Positions 1-6,402 of a stretch of 6,402 nucleotides of DNA are shown here, in pieces. Numbering within the stretch: the stretch's first letter is position 1; every line of letters starts with the position of its first letter. Source of the DNA: Planctomycetota bacterium (GTDB lineage: Bacteria; Planctomycetota; Phycisphaerae; Sedimentisphaerales; Anaerohalosphaeraceae); NCBI GenBank assembly GCA_021160785.1, contig JAGHBX010000419.1, positions 1 to 6,402 of the forward strand, read 5' to 3'. A program made the position numbers and the translations under genes. Below the pieces are notes generated by a model. The model did no database searches and was not told where the DNA came from. It worked only from the letters and a program-made list of their open reading frames with translations.

Positions 1-2034
1 GGCGTCGAAGGGAACGGCTTTGGCCCTGTCGAAACCGTCGCCGTCGTAGTCGAGTTCTTCGTGGTCGGGCGTGTTGTTTTTGTTCTTGTCGTCCGGTTTT
101 CCGTCACCGTCATCGTCGGCGTCGAGATTGTCGCCTATACGATCGCCGTCGGTGTCCTTAGTCTCGGAGGCGTCGAGCGGGAAGGCGTCTTCTGTATCGG
201 CGGCACCGTCGTTGTCGTCGTCCGGATCCCGGTTGTTGTCGAGGCCGTCGTTATCGATGTCGGGCGGGCCGTCGGGGGTGATGAGCAGGGCTATGTCAAC
301 GGCAAAGTCGGGAACATTGAGTGTTTGTTTGCCGTTAGCAACGTCGATGGTTTTCAGAATGCGCGCCGTCGCCGGGTCGTACCAGTAGCCTTTTGCGCTT
401 TTAGGCGCGTCGATGGTGATTTTCAGATTCGCAAGCGGTTTTTCGTGATTGCTGAAATGATGGAGATAGACGCCGGCTCGCTTCTTTGACGCCAGGCCCC
501 ACGCCCGCGCCTGCCGGGGGTCCGAGACCTTTACCTCGACTGTGCGAACATCCTTGTCGAGTCGATATGCAAAATCCTGCATGGCGCGGACGTACTGGCG
601 TTCTTCGGGTCCGAGCCAGATGTTCATAAAGTGGCCGTCGCGGGCGTAGCTCGTGTTCCAGAAAATGAACGCAATCTCGTTGAAGAATGCCGTCCAGTTA
701 CGAATGCGCATTCGCACGGCGGAGCAGTCGTCCCATACGCCGCCGACGCCAGGCGGTCGTTTCTTCCTGTCAACATGATTGCCCTGCTCGCCAACAACGA
801 CGGGTTTGTTGTGTTTTTTCCAGTTGGCGGCGCGGGATGCCGTTATTTTGTCGGATTCGAGTTCGCTTTCGCGCTGATACCAGTGGGGTGCGTTGATTTC
901 GATGCCGTCCATGTGCGGTCTTTCCCAGCTTGTCGTGATGGGGTGTTTGTATGGGTCGATGGAGCGCAGGTACGGGATCATAATTTTGTACCAGCCGTCG
1001 GCGGCGTGCTGCTCGTTAAGGAACTCCCAGAAGTCAATATACGCCCCCCAGCGATCCACCGTGTACTTTATGAACCGTTTGACTTTTTCCATTTTTTCGG
1101 CGTCGTCGGGCTCGTCGTTAAAAACCTTCTGATAGCCGAAAATGCCGTAGAAGAATCTGAAACCGTACCTGCGGGCATATCGAACGAGCTGGTCGGTCAT
1201 GATGCCTTCCTGAACAAGGTAATTGTCCAGGTCGCGGTAGAGAACGTAGGAGCAGTTTTGCTGTGAGAAACGATAGAGGTCAAAGCCGCACTGCGAGAAG
1301 TATCGAAAGTAGACATCGGCGTTCTGAGGATTTTCGGAGGTACCGCGCACAAACATCGGGCCTTTGGGAAGCGGCGGCGGGTCTTTCAGGTCGGTGCGAA
1401 AGGGTCCTTCCATGGAGCAGGTATCCAGCACCGAGCCGGTGGCGGAGTTGTCGCCCCAGCAGTCCTGCAGCCCGATGGGAAAATATGCACTGCCGTCGTC
1501 GAACACAAATCGAAAGGGATTGTCGGGATGAATCCGAACAAAACCGGGATTCGGCGTGCGCCCCTTTACGCACATGAAGGCGCCGTTTCCGGTTGCCCGG
1601 TCGCCTTTGGCGTTGCTAAAGATGTAGCTGAATTTCCACAAGCCCCGGCGGTGCGGCGCAAATCGGGCCTTCCAGATATTGCGGTTTTGAAAATGATACG
1701 AAACCTGACGGCGACCGCCCGTGCCGTTTTCGGCCTGTATCCGAGCCGGCTGAGATGAACCGTAATGAAATCCGCCCACGCTGATTTTCTCACCTGCCTG
1801 CGAGGTGAAGATGACGTCGATATCAACGTCAAAGAAAGGATTGTCATAGGTGTTATCATTGGCAAATGTTATTTCAAAGACGTCATAGAGAGGCACAAAT
1901 GCAGTGTTCTGCGTGTGCTCGACGCGGAAGCCAGCAGCTTGTGCGAAAGTTCGCCGAGCAGTGTCGCCGGCTGCAGCGGCGGGTAATAGAAAGACCGCAA
2001 CAGCAAAGATCAGCGTATTTCTGATTATTGACAT
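1..2034 (-). CDS. Secreted modular glycoside hydrolase: DUF5060-like domain, clan GH-A-like barrel, calcium-binding tail (3' end missing)
   Basis: Reading from ATG at 2034 the frame stays open for 678 codons to the left edge, so the C-terminus is missing. Residues 1-22 form a signal peptide (hydrophobic IFAVAVFLL, likely cleaved after the Ala run). Residues about 38-158 look like the Ig-like DUF5060 domain (DNPFFDVD, VGGFHYG, RRGLWKFSY). A barrel follows at about 165-495, opening with HPDNPFRFVFDDGSAYFPIG. WEFLNEQH places a likely acid/base at Glu341 after strand 4, and PVVVGEQG a likely nucleophile at Glu416 on strand 7, the usual arrangement of retaining clan GH-A enzymes. Residues about 500-587 form a small beta domain resembling the putative collagen-binding domain often found behind such barrels (GYWYDPATARIL, PDFAVDIALLI). 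Residues 592-669 are Asp-rich calcium-binding repeats. Four cysteines (192, 206, 249, 261) could pair outside the cytoplasm. The architecture recalls DUF5060/DUF4038 hydrolases, but family and substrate are not assigned. The gene is transcribed divergently from the GH95 gene. Confidence 0.88.
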   Translation of the reverse strand, partial: MSIIRNTLIFAVAVFLLPAAAAGDTARRTFAQAAGFRVEHTQNTAFVPLYDVFEITFANDNTYDNPFFDVDIDVIFTSQAGEKISVGGFHYGSSQPARIQAENGTGGRRQVSYHFQNRNIWKARFAPHRRGLWKFSYIFSNAKGDRATGNGAFMCVKGRTPNPGFVRIHPDNPFRFVFDDGSAYFPIGLQDCWGDNSATGSVLDTCSMEGPFRTDLKDPPPLPKGPMFVRGTSENPQNADVYFRYFSQCGFDLYRFSQQNCSYVLYRDLDNYLVQEGIMTDQLVRYARRYGFRFFYGIFGYQKVFNDEPDDAEKMEKVKRFIKYTVDRWGAYIDFWEFLNEQHAADGWYKIMIPYLRSIDPYKHPITTSWERPHMDGIEINAPHWYQRESELESDKITASRAANWKKHNKPVVVGEQGNHVDRKKRPPGVGGVWDDCSAVRMRIRNWTAFFNEIAFIFWNTSYARDGHFMNIWLGPEERQYVRAMQDFAYRLDKDVRTVEVKVSDPRQARAWGLASKKRAGVYLHHFSNHEKPLANLKITIDAPKSAKGYWYDPATARILKTIDVANGKQTLNVPDFAVDIALLITPDGPPDIDNDGLDNNRDPDDDNDGAADTEDAFPLDASETKDTDGDRIGDNLDADDDGDGKPDDKNKNNTPDHEELDYDGDGFDRAKAVPFDA
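28..261 (-). repeat. Asp-rich thrombospondin type-3-like calcium-binding repeats within the minus-strand hydrolase
   Basis: Residues 592-669 of the minus-strand protein contain repeated Asp/Asn/Gly loops: DIDNDGL, DPDDDNDGAAD, DTDGDRIGD, DADDDGDGKPD and DYDGDGFD. This DxDxDG spacing is typical of thrombospondin type 3 repeats and related EF-hand-like calcium loops. In bacterial secreted enzymes such stretches usually act as calcium-stiffened linkers between the catalytic part and a C-terminal anchoring or sorting module. At the DNA level the region is rich in GTC/GAC triplets. Repeats are still present close to the window edge, so more may follow. A dockerin is less likely because no paired 22-residue duplicated segment is visible. 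Confidence 0.8.
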
Positions 2035-2042
2035 TTTTTCGT

Positions 2043-2048
2043 CCTCCT
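2043..2048 (-). promoter_or_regulatory. Ribosome binding site of the minus-strand hydrolase
   Basis: The complement reads AGGAGG, a perfect Shine-Dalgarno core, 8 nt before the ATG at 2034. It fixes the start of a gene whose end lies outside the window, and the signal peptide begins directly at that ATG. Confidence 0.85.
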
Positions 2049-2085
2049 GCTTATGCAAAAGGGGCGCTTCGGTTGATTATGGACC

Positions 2086-2115
2086 ATATTACCAAAAGAA
2101 GTCCCGCAATGCCAC
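2086..2115 (-). promoter_or_regulatory. Candidate sigma70-type promoter for the minus-strand hydrolase
   Basis: On the minus strand a TAATAT -10 box (2091-2086) is preceded by TGG, giving an extended -10 motif. A GTGGCA -35-like box (2115-2110, 4 of 6 to consensus) lies 18 nt upstream. Transcription would start near 2079, leaving a leader of about 45 nt before the ATG. The -10 overlaps a small palindrome, TATGG-A-CCATA (2078-2088), which could bind a regulator. Both hexamers are imperfect, so this is tentative. Confidence 0.4.
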
Positions 2116-2120
2116 TGTGT

Positions 2121-2136
2121 TTGCAACTTTTTGCAA
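2121..2136. promoter_or_regulatory. Double TTGCAA motif, possible regulator binding site
   Basis: TTGCAA occurs at 2121-2126 and again at 2131-2136, separated by CTTT. Because TTGCAA is its own reverse complement, the element is both a direct and an inverted repeat with a 10-bp period, so both copies face the same side of the helix. It lies just upstream of the candidate -35 of the minus-strand gene and about 55 bp upstream of the plus-strand -35. That is a reasonable place for a regulator serving both genes. No specific regulator can be named. Confidence 0.35.
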
Positions 2137-2190
2137 GGGGCTGCGGGGCTCGAAGATACGATGGCGGACATTTGTCGGGATCCGGATATG

Positions 2191-2219
2191 TTGCACATCG
2201 CCGAGCGATGAGCTATAAT
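2191..2219 (+). promoter_or_regulatory. Probable sigma70-type promoter for the GH95 gene and the gene after it
   Basis: A perfect TATAAT -10 box (2214-2219) is preceded, after exactly 17 nt, by TTGCAC (2191-2196), which keeps the TTG of the -35 consensus. The start of transcription would be near 2226, giving a leader of about 55 nt. The spacer contains an inverted repeat. The perfect -10, ideal spacing and position between divergent genes make this the best promoter in the window. Confidence 0.6.
2196..2210. promoter_or_regulatory. Palindrome in the promoter spacer, candidate operator
   Basis: CATCGC and GCGATG form a perfect 6-bp inverted repeat around a 3-nt centre (CGA). The element touches the last base of the -35 box and ends 3 nt before the -10 box, so a dimer bound there would block RNA polymerase. 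The size and location suit a repressor operator. A stem this short would be weak as an RNA structure and lies upstream of the expected transcript start. The operator role is inferred from position only. Confidence 0.4.
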
Positions 2220-2268
2220 CGCCAATGGCCGGTTGAAATGCCGGATGGATTGTCAAGTGTTTCTCGTA

Positions 2269-2274
2269 GAGGAG
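2269..2274 (+). promoter_or_regulatory. Ribosome binding site of the GH95 gene
   Basis: GAGGAG lies 7 nt before the first of two adjacent ATG codons (2282 and 2285). The spacing suits the first ATG best (10 nt for the second), and both would give the same signal peptide within one residue. Confidence 0.75.
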
Positions 2275-2281
2275 TGTCAGG

Positions 2282-4693
2282 ATGATGACTTGCAGGCAGG
2301 TGGCGGCGGTTGCGGCTCTTTTGGTGGCGATGGCGATCAACGTAACTGCGACGGATTGTCCGGCGGCGGGTCCGTCGAATTCGGGGGGCAATGTTCTCTG
2401 GTACACCCGGCCTGCGGATAAATGGACCGAGGCGCTTCCACTTGGCAACGGACGGTTGGGGGCGATGGTGTTCGGGACTCCGCAGCGAGAGCGGCTTCGA
2501 TTGAACGAGGAGAGTCTGTGGGCGGGAGAGCCTGCCGATCCCGTTGTTGAAAATGCACCCCAAATATGGCGGCGGATCCGGGAGTTGATATTAGCCGGGA
2601 AGATTTCCGAGGCCCGCAAGCTGGGTCTTGACAAGTTGACGATTTCGCCCACGTCGTACCGGTCGTATCAGCCGCTCGGGGATCTCTGGATCGAGTTGGA
2701 TCATCCCAAGTCGGTAACCGGCTACCGCCGCGATCTGGACCTTGCTACGGGGGTAGCCCGCGTCGAGTATGTCGTCGACAAGGTCAGGTGGATGCGGGAA
2801 ACGTTCATCTCCGCCGTCGATGACGTAATGGTGGTCCGTCTGCGGACCGACAAGCCGGGCGGCATTCAGGCCACGGTCCGTTTGACAAGAAGCAAGGACG
2901 CGCAAATCACCGCCGCCGGAGACAACCGTCTGCACATGGACGGACAGATCGTCGATATCGCCGCACCGCAGGCCCGTGACGACAATCGCGGCGGTTCGGG
3001 TCCGGGCGGAGAGCACATGCGATTTGCCGGGCGACTGGGCGTTCGCGCCAAAGGTGGAAAAGTGCGAGCCGACGACGATCATCTTATCGTTGCGGGGACC
3101 GATGAGGTGATTATACTATTCACTGCGGCGACGGATTATAACCTCGACAAGATGAACTACGATCGGTCGATCGATCCGGCGCACACGGCGGACGCCATCC
3201 TCAAGAAGGCATCGAAGAAGTCGTGGGCGCAGCTTTACGACGACCACGTCAGGGAGCATCGCGCGATCTTCGACCGGGTCTCCATCAATCTGGGCGGTTC
3301 GAAGCAGCAACTATCGCCGACGGATAAGCGACTAAACGCCGTGAAGGCGGGAGCCCAGGACCCGGCGCTGACAGCATTGTATTTTCAGTTCGGGCGATAT
3401 CTGTTGATGTCAAGCTCGCGCCCGCCCGGCAGGCTCGGCGCCAATCTGCAGGGGATATGGAGCGACCGCATGTGGGCGCCGTGGGAGGCGGACTACCATC
3501 TCAATATCAATCTGCAGATGAATTACTGGCCCGCCGATCTTTGCAATCTGTCCGAGACGGTCGATCCGCTGACCGACTGGTTCGAGCAACTGACGCTAAG
3601 GGGGCGGCTTTCGGCAAAGAGACTCTACGGCGCCGACGGCTGGGTGGCGTTTACCTGTACGAATCCTTTCGGCAGGACAACGCCGAGCGGGTCGACGAAG
3701 AGTTCGCAGTTTCAAAACGGCCAGTGCGATCCGTTGGCGGGGGCATGGATGGCGATGACGTTGTGGCGGCATTACGAGTTTACCCAGGATGAGGACTTTC
3801 TCCGCGAGCGGGCCTATCCGATTCTAAAGGGCGCGGCAAAGTTTATCTTAGACTATCTTGCCACCGACGCCGACGGATATCTGGTGGCGGCGCCGTCCAC
3901 ATCGCCGGAGAATAGCTACATTCATCCCGAAACCGGGCAGGCGGTGCGTCTCACTCGCGGATCGACATATCACAACCAGATTATACGGGCGGTTTTCGAT
4001 GCGGTAGTCCAATCATCGAGGATACTGCGCACCGACGAGGCATTTGCCGCGCGGCTGAAGGAATCTGTTACGAAGCTGCCGCCGCTGAAGATCGGCGCCG
4101 ACGGCACAATCCGGGAATGGATCGAAGACTATAAAGAGCGCGAGCCCGGCCACCGGCACATGAGCCACCTGATGGGGCTGCACCCGTTTGACCAGATCAC
4201 GACCGACACGCCCAGGCTGTTAGCGGCGGCGGGCAAAACGATTGCACGGCGCTTGCAGCACGGCGGAGGCCATACCGGCTGGAGCCGCGCGTGGATTATC
4301 AATTTCCAGGCCAGGCGCCTCGACGGCGAGCAGGCCCGCGAGCATGTTCGGCTGCTCCTGCAAAAGAGCACGCATCCGAACCTTTTCGACAATCATCCGC
4401 CGTTTCAGATCGACGGCAACTTCGGCGGCACGGCGGGCATCGCCGAGATGCTCCTCCAGAGCCACACCGGGCGAATACACCTTCTGCCCGCCCTGCCGAA
4501 AGACTGGCCCAACGGCCACATCCACGGTCTGAAGGCGCGCGGCGGTTTCGAGGTTGACATCGACTGGAAAGACGGCAAGCTCACCACCGCCACGATACAC
4601 TCACTCGCAGGCAAGCCCTGCAAGGTCCTCTACAACAACAAGACCATCCAACTGAACCTGAAAAAAGGAAAGTCGCACACACTGACACAATGA
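2282..4693 (+). CDS. Exported GH95 family glycoside hydrolase (alpha-L-fucosidase or alpha-L-galactosidase)
   Basis: The complete 803-residue protein matches GH95, an inverting family acting mainly on terminal alpha-1,2-L-fucose and in some members on alpha-L-galactose. Residues 1-23 form a signal peptide (VAAVAALLVAMAI, likely cut after VTA). The N-terminal beta-sandwich starts at about 38 with LWYTRPADKWTEALPLGNGR and continues to about 290. The (alpha/alpha)6 catalytic barrel spans roughly 315-720, and a C-terminal beta domain runs from about 727 (RIHLLPALPKDWPNG). By comparison with the Bifidobacterium AfcA fucosidase, YHLNIN supplies the paired asparagines (Asn408, Asn410), SPENSY the probable general acid (Glu543) and FQIDGNFGG the conserved aspartate (Asp711). 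GHRHMSHLMGLHP (623-635) is also a family hallmark. Nothing required is missing and the length is normal, so the enzyme should be active. Location is periplasmic or extracellular. No lipobox is seen. The next gene follows after 17 nt. Fucose versus L-galactose preference cannot be decided by eye. Confidence 0.95.
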   Translation: MMTCRQVAAVAALLVAMAINVTATDCPAAGPSNSGGNVLWYTRPADKWTEALPLGNGRLGAMVFGTPQRERLRLNEESLWAGEPADPVVENAPQIWRRIRELILAGKISEARKLGLDKLTISPTSYRSYQPLGDLWIELDHPKSVTGYRRDLDLATGVARVEYVVDKVRWMRETFISAVDDVMVVRLRTDKPGGIQATVRLTRSKDAQITAAGDNRLHMDGQIVDIAAPQARDDNRGGSGPGGEHMRFAGRLGVRAKGGKVRADDDHLIVAGTDEVIILFTAATDYNLDKMNYDRSIDPAHTADAILKKASKKSWAQLYDDHVREHRAIFDRVSINLGGSKQQLSPTDKRLNAVKAGAQDPALTALYFQFGRYLLMSSSRPPGRLGANLQGIWSDRMWAPWEADYHLNINLQMNYWPADLCNLSETVDPLTDWFEQLTLRGRLSAKRLYGADGWVAFTCTNPFGRTTPSGSTKSSQFQNGQCDPLAGAWMAMTLWRHYEFTQDEDFLRERAYPILKGAAKFILDYLATDADGYLVAAPSTSPENSYIHPETGQAVRLTRGSTYHNQIIRAVFDAVVQSSRILRTDEAFAARLKESVTKLPPLKIGADGTIREWIEDYKEREPGHRHMSHLMGLHPFDQITTDTPRLLAAAGKTIARRLQHGGGHTGWSRAWIINFQARRLDGEQAREHVRLLLQKSTHPNLFDNHPPFQIDGNFGGTAGIAEMLLQSHTGRIHLLPALPKDWPNGHIHGLKARGGFEVDIDWKDGKLTTATIHSLAGKPCKVLYNNKTIQLNLKKGKSHTLTQ

Positions 4694-4698
4694 TATAT

Positions 4699-4703
4699 GG
4701 AGG
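4699..4703 (+). promoter_or_regulatory. Ribosome binding site of the third gene
   Basis: GGAGG lies 7 nt before the ATG at 4711, within the 17-nt gap after the GH95 stop. No terminator-like hairpin fits in the gap, so the two genes are read as one transcript. The site selects 4711 over the in-frame ATG at 4723, which would shorten the signal peptide and leave an 19-nt spacing. Confidence 0.8.
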
Positions 4704-4710
4704 TAGTTTT

Positions 4711-6402
4711 ATGCAGAGAGATATGGCGATTTTGTTTGTTGTTTTGTTTGGCGGGTTTCTTGCTGCCGGAAACTGCTGCTATGCCAAAGAAAATGTTGCT
4801 GTCAGCTTCGATGCCGATGACGCTATGGTTTCGTTTGCCGTTGGCGACATCAAAAAGGCGCTGCTGGATGCGGGTTATTCGGTTCAGGAGGGGGCTGCGG
4901 ATAAAAAAGTCGTTTTTTCGATTTTTCCGGCGGGGATGGGGCCGCAATCGTTTCGCATCCACACCGAAGAGCCCGACACAATCAGGATCGTGGGAGGTGA
5001 TTCGTTGGGGGCGATGTACGGAGGACTGGAGTTGGCGGAGCAGATCGCACTCGGTGAGAACCTCGATACCGTGCGGAACATGGCCCGCAAGCCTTACCTG
5101 TTTCGTCGCGGACTCAAGTTCAATATACCGCTCGACGCCCGCGCGTGCACCTACGACGACACAGGAACGGCCGCCCAGGAGAATATCGGCGTGATGTGGG
5201 AGTTCGATTTCTGGGAGGAGTTCCTGGACACCCTGGCCCGCAATCGCTACAACGTCCTGACGCTCTGGACGAACCACCCTTATCCGACATGGGTGAAGCT
5301 CGATGAGTACCCCGGCATCTCCTACGACGATGTCTGCGTTCTGAGAAAGCCGGTCGATACGAAAACCAATCGCCACTTCGACAATATCGACCTGCTCGAC
5401 GCGGCAAACGTCAAGGTGGTCAAGAAGATTTCGATCGATGACAAGATCGCTTTCTGGACGAAGGTCTTCGACCACGCCGAGGCGCGAGGCATCGAGATAT
5501 ACATCTTCCACTGGAACATCTACACGTTCGGCGCCAAAGGCAAGCACGGCATCGACGATATGCCGGATAATCCCAGGACCACCGAATATATGCGCTACTG
5601 CATCAGCGAGTTTTTGAAGACGTATCCGCAGGTCGACGGCATCGGCGTAACCGCCGGCGAGCACGTGGACCGGAAGCGCGTTGCGAAGGTCGGCGGCGTC
5701 GAGCAATGGCTGTGGCAAACCTATGGCCAGGGCGTTATGGATGCAAAGAGACGCCAGCCCAACCGCAAGCTGCGTTTTATCTTCCGCCAGCATAAGGCTA
5801 ACCTCGGCAGGATCGTCGAGGCATTCAAGGGTTTCGACGGGCCGTTCAATACCGGGCATAAATACGCCCGGGCCCGTCTCTACTCGACGTCGACGTCGCC
5901 GTATCTCGATATGGAATATCGCAAGGACCTGGAGAAAAACAAAGTGCCCTGCTGGCTGAACCTGCGCAACGACGACATCTTCGTCTTCCGCTGGGGCGAC
6001 GCCGATTATGTGCGCGAGTTTCTGCAAAACGTCCCCCGCGACCTCATGCGATTCGAGGCGGGTTTCTACATGGGGCCTGACGGTTTTATCTGGGGCCGCG
6101 AATTCGTCAGCAAGGACCCGGCGTTGTCGGGCAGACTGGAAATCGACAAGCACTGGTATCGATTTATGCTGTGGGGGCGGCTGGGCTATGACCTGACGCT
6201 GTCGCGCGGCTATTTCGAGAAGCGACTCCGGCAGCGTTTTCCGACTGCCGGCAGCAGTCTCCTTTACGATACATGGGCGGCCGCCTCGCAGATAATTCCG
6301 CAGGTCAACCGCTTCTACTTTAGGGTCAACGACTTTCAGTTTTCGCCCGAGGGCTGTATCTTCAACGGCGGTTTTCTAACCGTGGACGCCTTCTTCAAAG
6401 AC
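4711..6402 (+). CDS. Exported alpha-glucuronidase-like / GH20-like hydrolase (3' end missing)
   Basis: The frame is open for 564 codons to the right edge, so the C-terminus is missing. Residues 1-25 form a signal peptide (MAILFVVLFGGFLAAG, cut after CYA). Residues about 28-115 resemble the small alpha/beta domain preceding the barrel in GH20 and GH67 enzymes: DIKKALLDAGY, an FRI strand, then IRIVGGDSLGAMYGGLELAE. A barrel begins near 126 with KPYLFRRGLKFNIPLDAR and continues with FWEEFLDTLARNRYNVLTLW, IEIYIFHWNIYTFG and VDGIGVTAGEHVD. Glu317 in the last motif is the best visible catalytic candidate, inferred from its place at the end of a barrel strand. Proteins with this N-terminal domain are often labelled alpha-glucuronidase-like, but I cannot assign a CAZy family or substrate. 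Co-transcription with GH95 implies action on the same glycan. A very T-rich start (4730-4760) reflects the hydrophobic signal peptide and is not a sign of transfer. Confidence 0.85.
   Translation, partial: MQRDMAILFVVLFGGFLAAGNCCYAKENVAVSFDADDAMVSFAVGDIKKALLDAGYSVQEGAADKKVVFSIFPAGMGPQSFRIHTEEPDTIRIVGGDSLGAMYGGLELAEQIALGENLDTVRNMARKPYLFRRGLKFNIPLDARACTYDDTGTAAQENIGVMWEFDFWEEFLDTLARNRYNVLTLWTNHPYPTWVKLDEYPGISYDDVCVLRKPVDTKTNRHFDNIDLLDAANVKVVKKISIDDKIAFWTKVFDHAEARGIEIYIFHWNIYTFGAKGKHGIDDMPDNPRTTEYMRYCISEFLKTYPQVDGIGVTAGEHVDRKRVAKVGGVEQWLWQTYGQGVMDAKRRQPNRKLRFIFRQHKANLGRIVEAFKGFDGPFNTGHKYARARLYSTSTSPYLDMEYRKDLEKNKVPCWLNLRNDDIFVFRWGDADYVREFLQNVPRDLMRFEAGFYMGPDGFIWGREFVSKDPALSGRLEIDKHWYRFMLWGRLGYDLTLSRGYFEKRLRQRFPTAGSSLLYDTWAAASQIIPQVNRFYFRVNDFQFSPEGCIFNGGFLTVDAFFKD

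Noticed and set aside
61..489. A plus-strand frame coding a valine-rich 142-residue product
   Set aside because: The valines come from GTC triplets that are the complement of Asp codons in the calcium-binding repeats of the minus-strand gene. There is no ribosome binding site.
631..1266. A 211-codon plus-strand open frame
   Set aside because: It is in-register antisense of the catalytic barrel of the minus-strand hydrolase, whose catalytic motifs and start signals are clear. No family resemblance is seen in the plus-strand product.
2229..2244. CCGG pair flanking the early leader of the GH95 transcript
   Set aside because: Four-base arms around an 8-nt loop are expected by chance in GC-rich DNA, and no run of T follows, so neither a terminator nor a riboswitch is supported.
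2350..2375. Possible lipoprotein signal in the GH95 protein (Cys26 after the hydrophobic core)
   Set aside because: The residues before the cysteine (TATD) do not fit a lipobox; a signal peptidase I site after Ala23 is more likely.
2089..2652. A 187-codon minus-strand frame spanning the intergenic region and the start of GH95
   Set aside because: It overlaps the GH95 signal peptide and N-terminal domain and would run through both candidate promoters. It has no recognisable domain.
4697..5194. A plus-strand frame starting at the ATG inside the Shine-Dalgarno region of the third gene
   Set aside because: Its start overlaps the GGAGG site used by the ATG at 4711, and its Arg/Ser-rich product has no family character, while the 4711 frame gives a signal peptide and hydrolase domains.
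5884..5899. Short TCGACG tandem (coding STSTS)
   Set aside because: Only two to three units inside a coding frame. Too short to be called a repeat element.
4630..6153. A 507-codon open frame on the minus strand across the third gene
   Set aside because: It is exactly codon-in-register antisense to the plus-strand hydrolase, so it stays open only because that gene avoids TTA, CTA and TCA codons. The plus frame has a Shine-Dalgarno site, a signal peptide and hydrolase motifs, whereas the antisense product is of no recognisable family.

Overview
The window holds three predicted exported carbohydrate-active enzymes around one divergent promoter region. All three have a hydrophobic signal peptide and a strong Shine-Dalgarno site (AGGAGG, GAGGAG or GGAGG at 7-8 nt). 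There are no RNA genes, mobile elements, CRISPR arrays or transporters. The bases are fairly GC-rich. Clear Shine-Dalgarno sites, exported enzymes of this kind and an aspartate-rich calcium-binding tail would fit a polysaccharide-degrading bacterium of the Planctomycetota/PVC type (for example Phycisphaerae). That placement is an inference from general character, not from a marker gene.

Layout. Bases 2034 down to 1 (minus strand) encode the first 678 residues of a secreted modular glycoside hydrolase: signal peptide, DUF5060-like beta-sandwich, (beta/alpha)8 catalytic barrel with an apparent Glu/Glu pair, a small beta domain, then an Asp-rich type-3-thrombospondin-like calcium-binding region. 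It runs off the left edge. Bases 2035-2281 are a divergent intergenic region with a candidate promoter on each strand and two symmetric elements that could be operators. Bases 2282-4693 (plus) encode a complete GH95 enzyme (alpha-L-fucosidase / alpha-L-galactosidase family) with the expected catalytic residues in place. After 17 nt, bases 4711-6402 (plus) encode a secreted protein with a GH20/GH67-type N-terminal domain followed by an alpha-glucuronidase-like barrel, running off the right edge.

How they may work together. The GH95 gene and the downstream gene are almost certainly co-transcribed, and the minus-strand hydrolase shares their regulatory region. The simplest reading is part of a glycan-degradation locus in which GH95 removes terminal alpha-L-fucose (or L-galactose) while the other two attack the remaining side chains or backbone. 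The actual glycan cannot be told from this window. The two edge-truncated genes are the least characterised and the most interesting parts.
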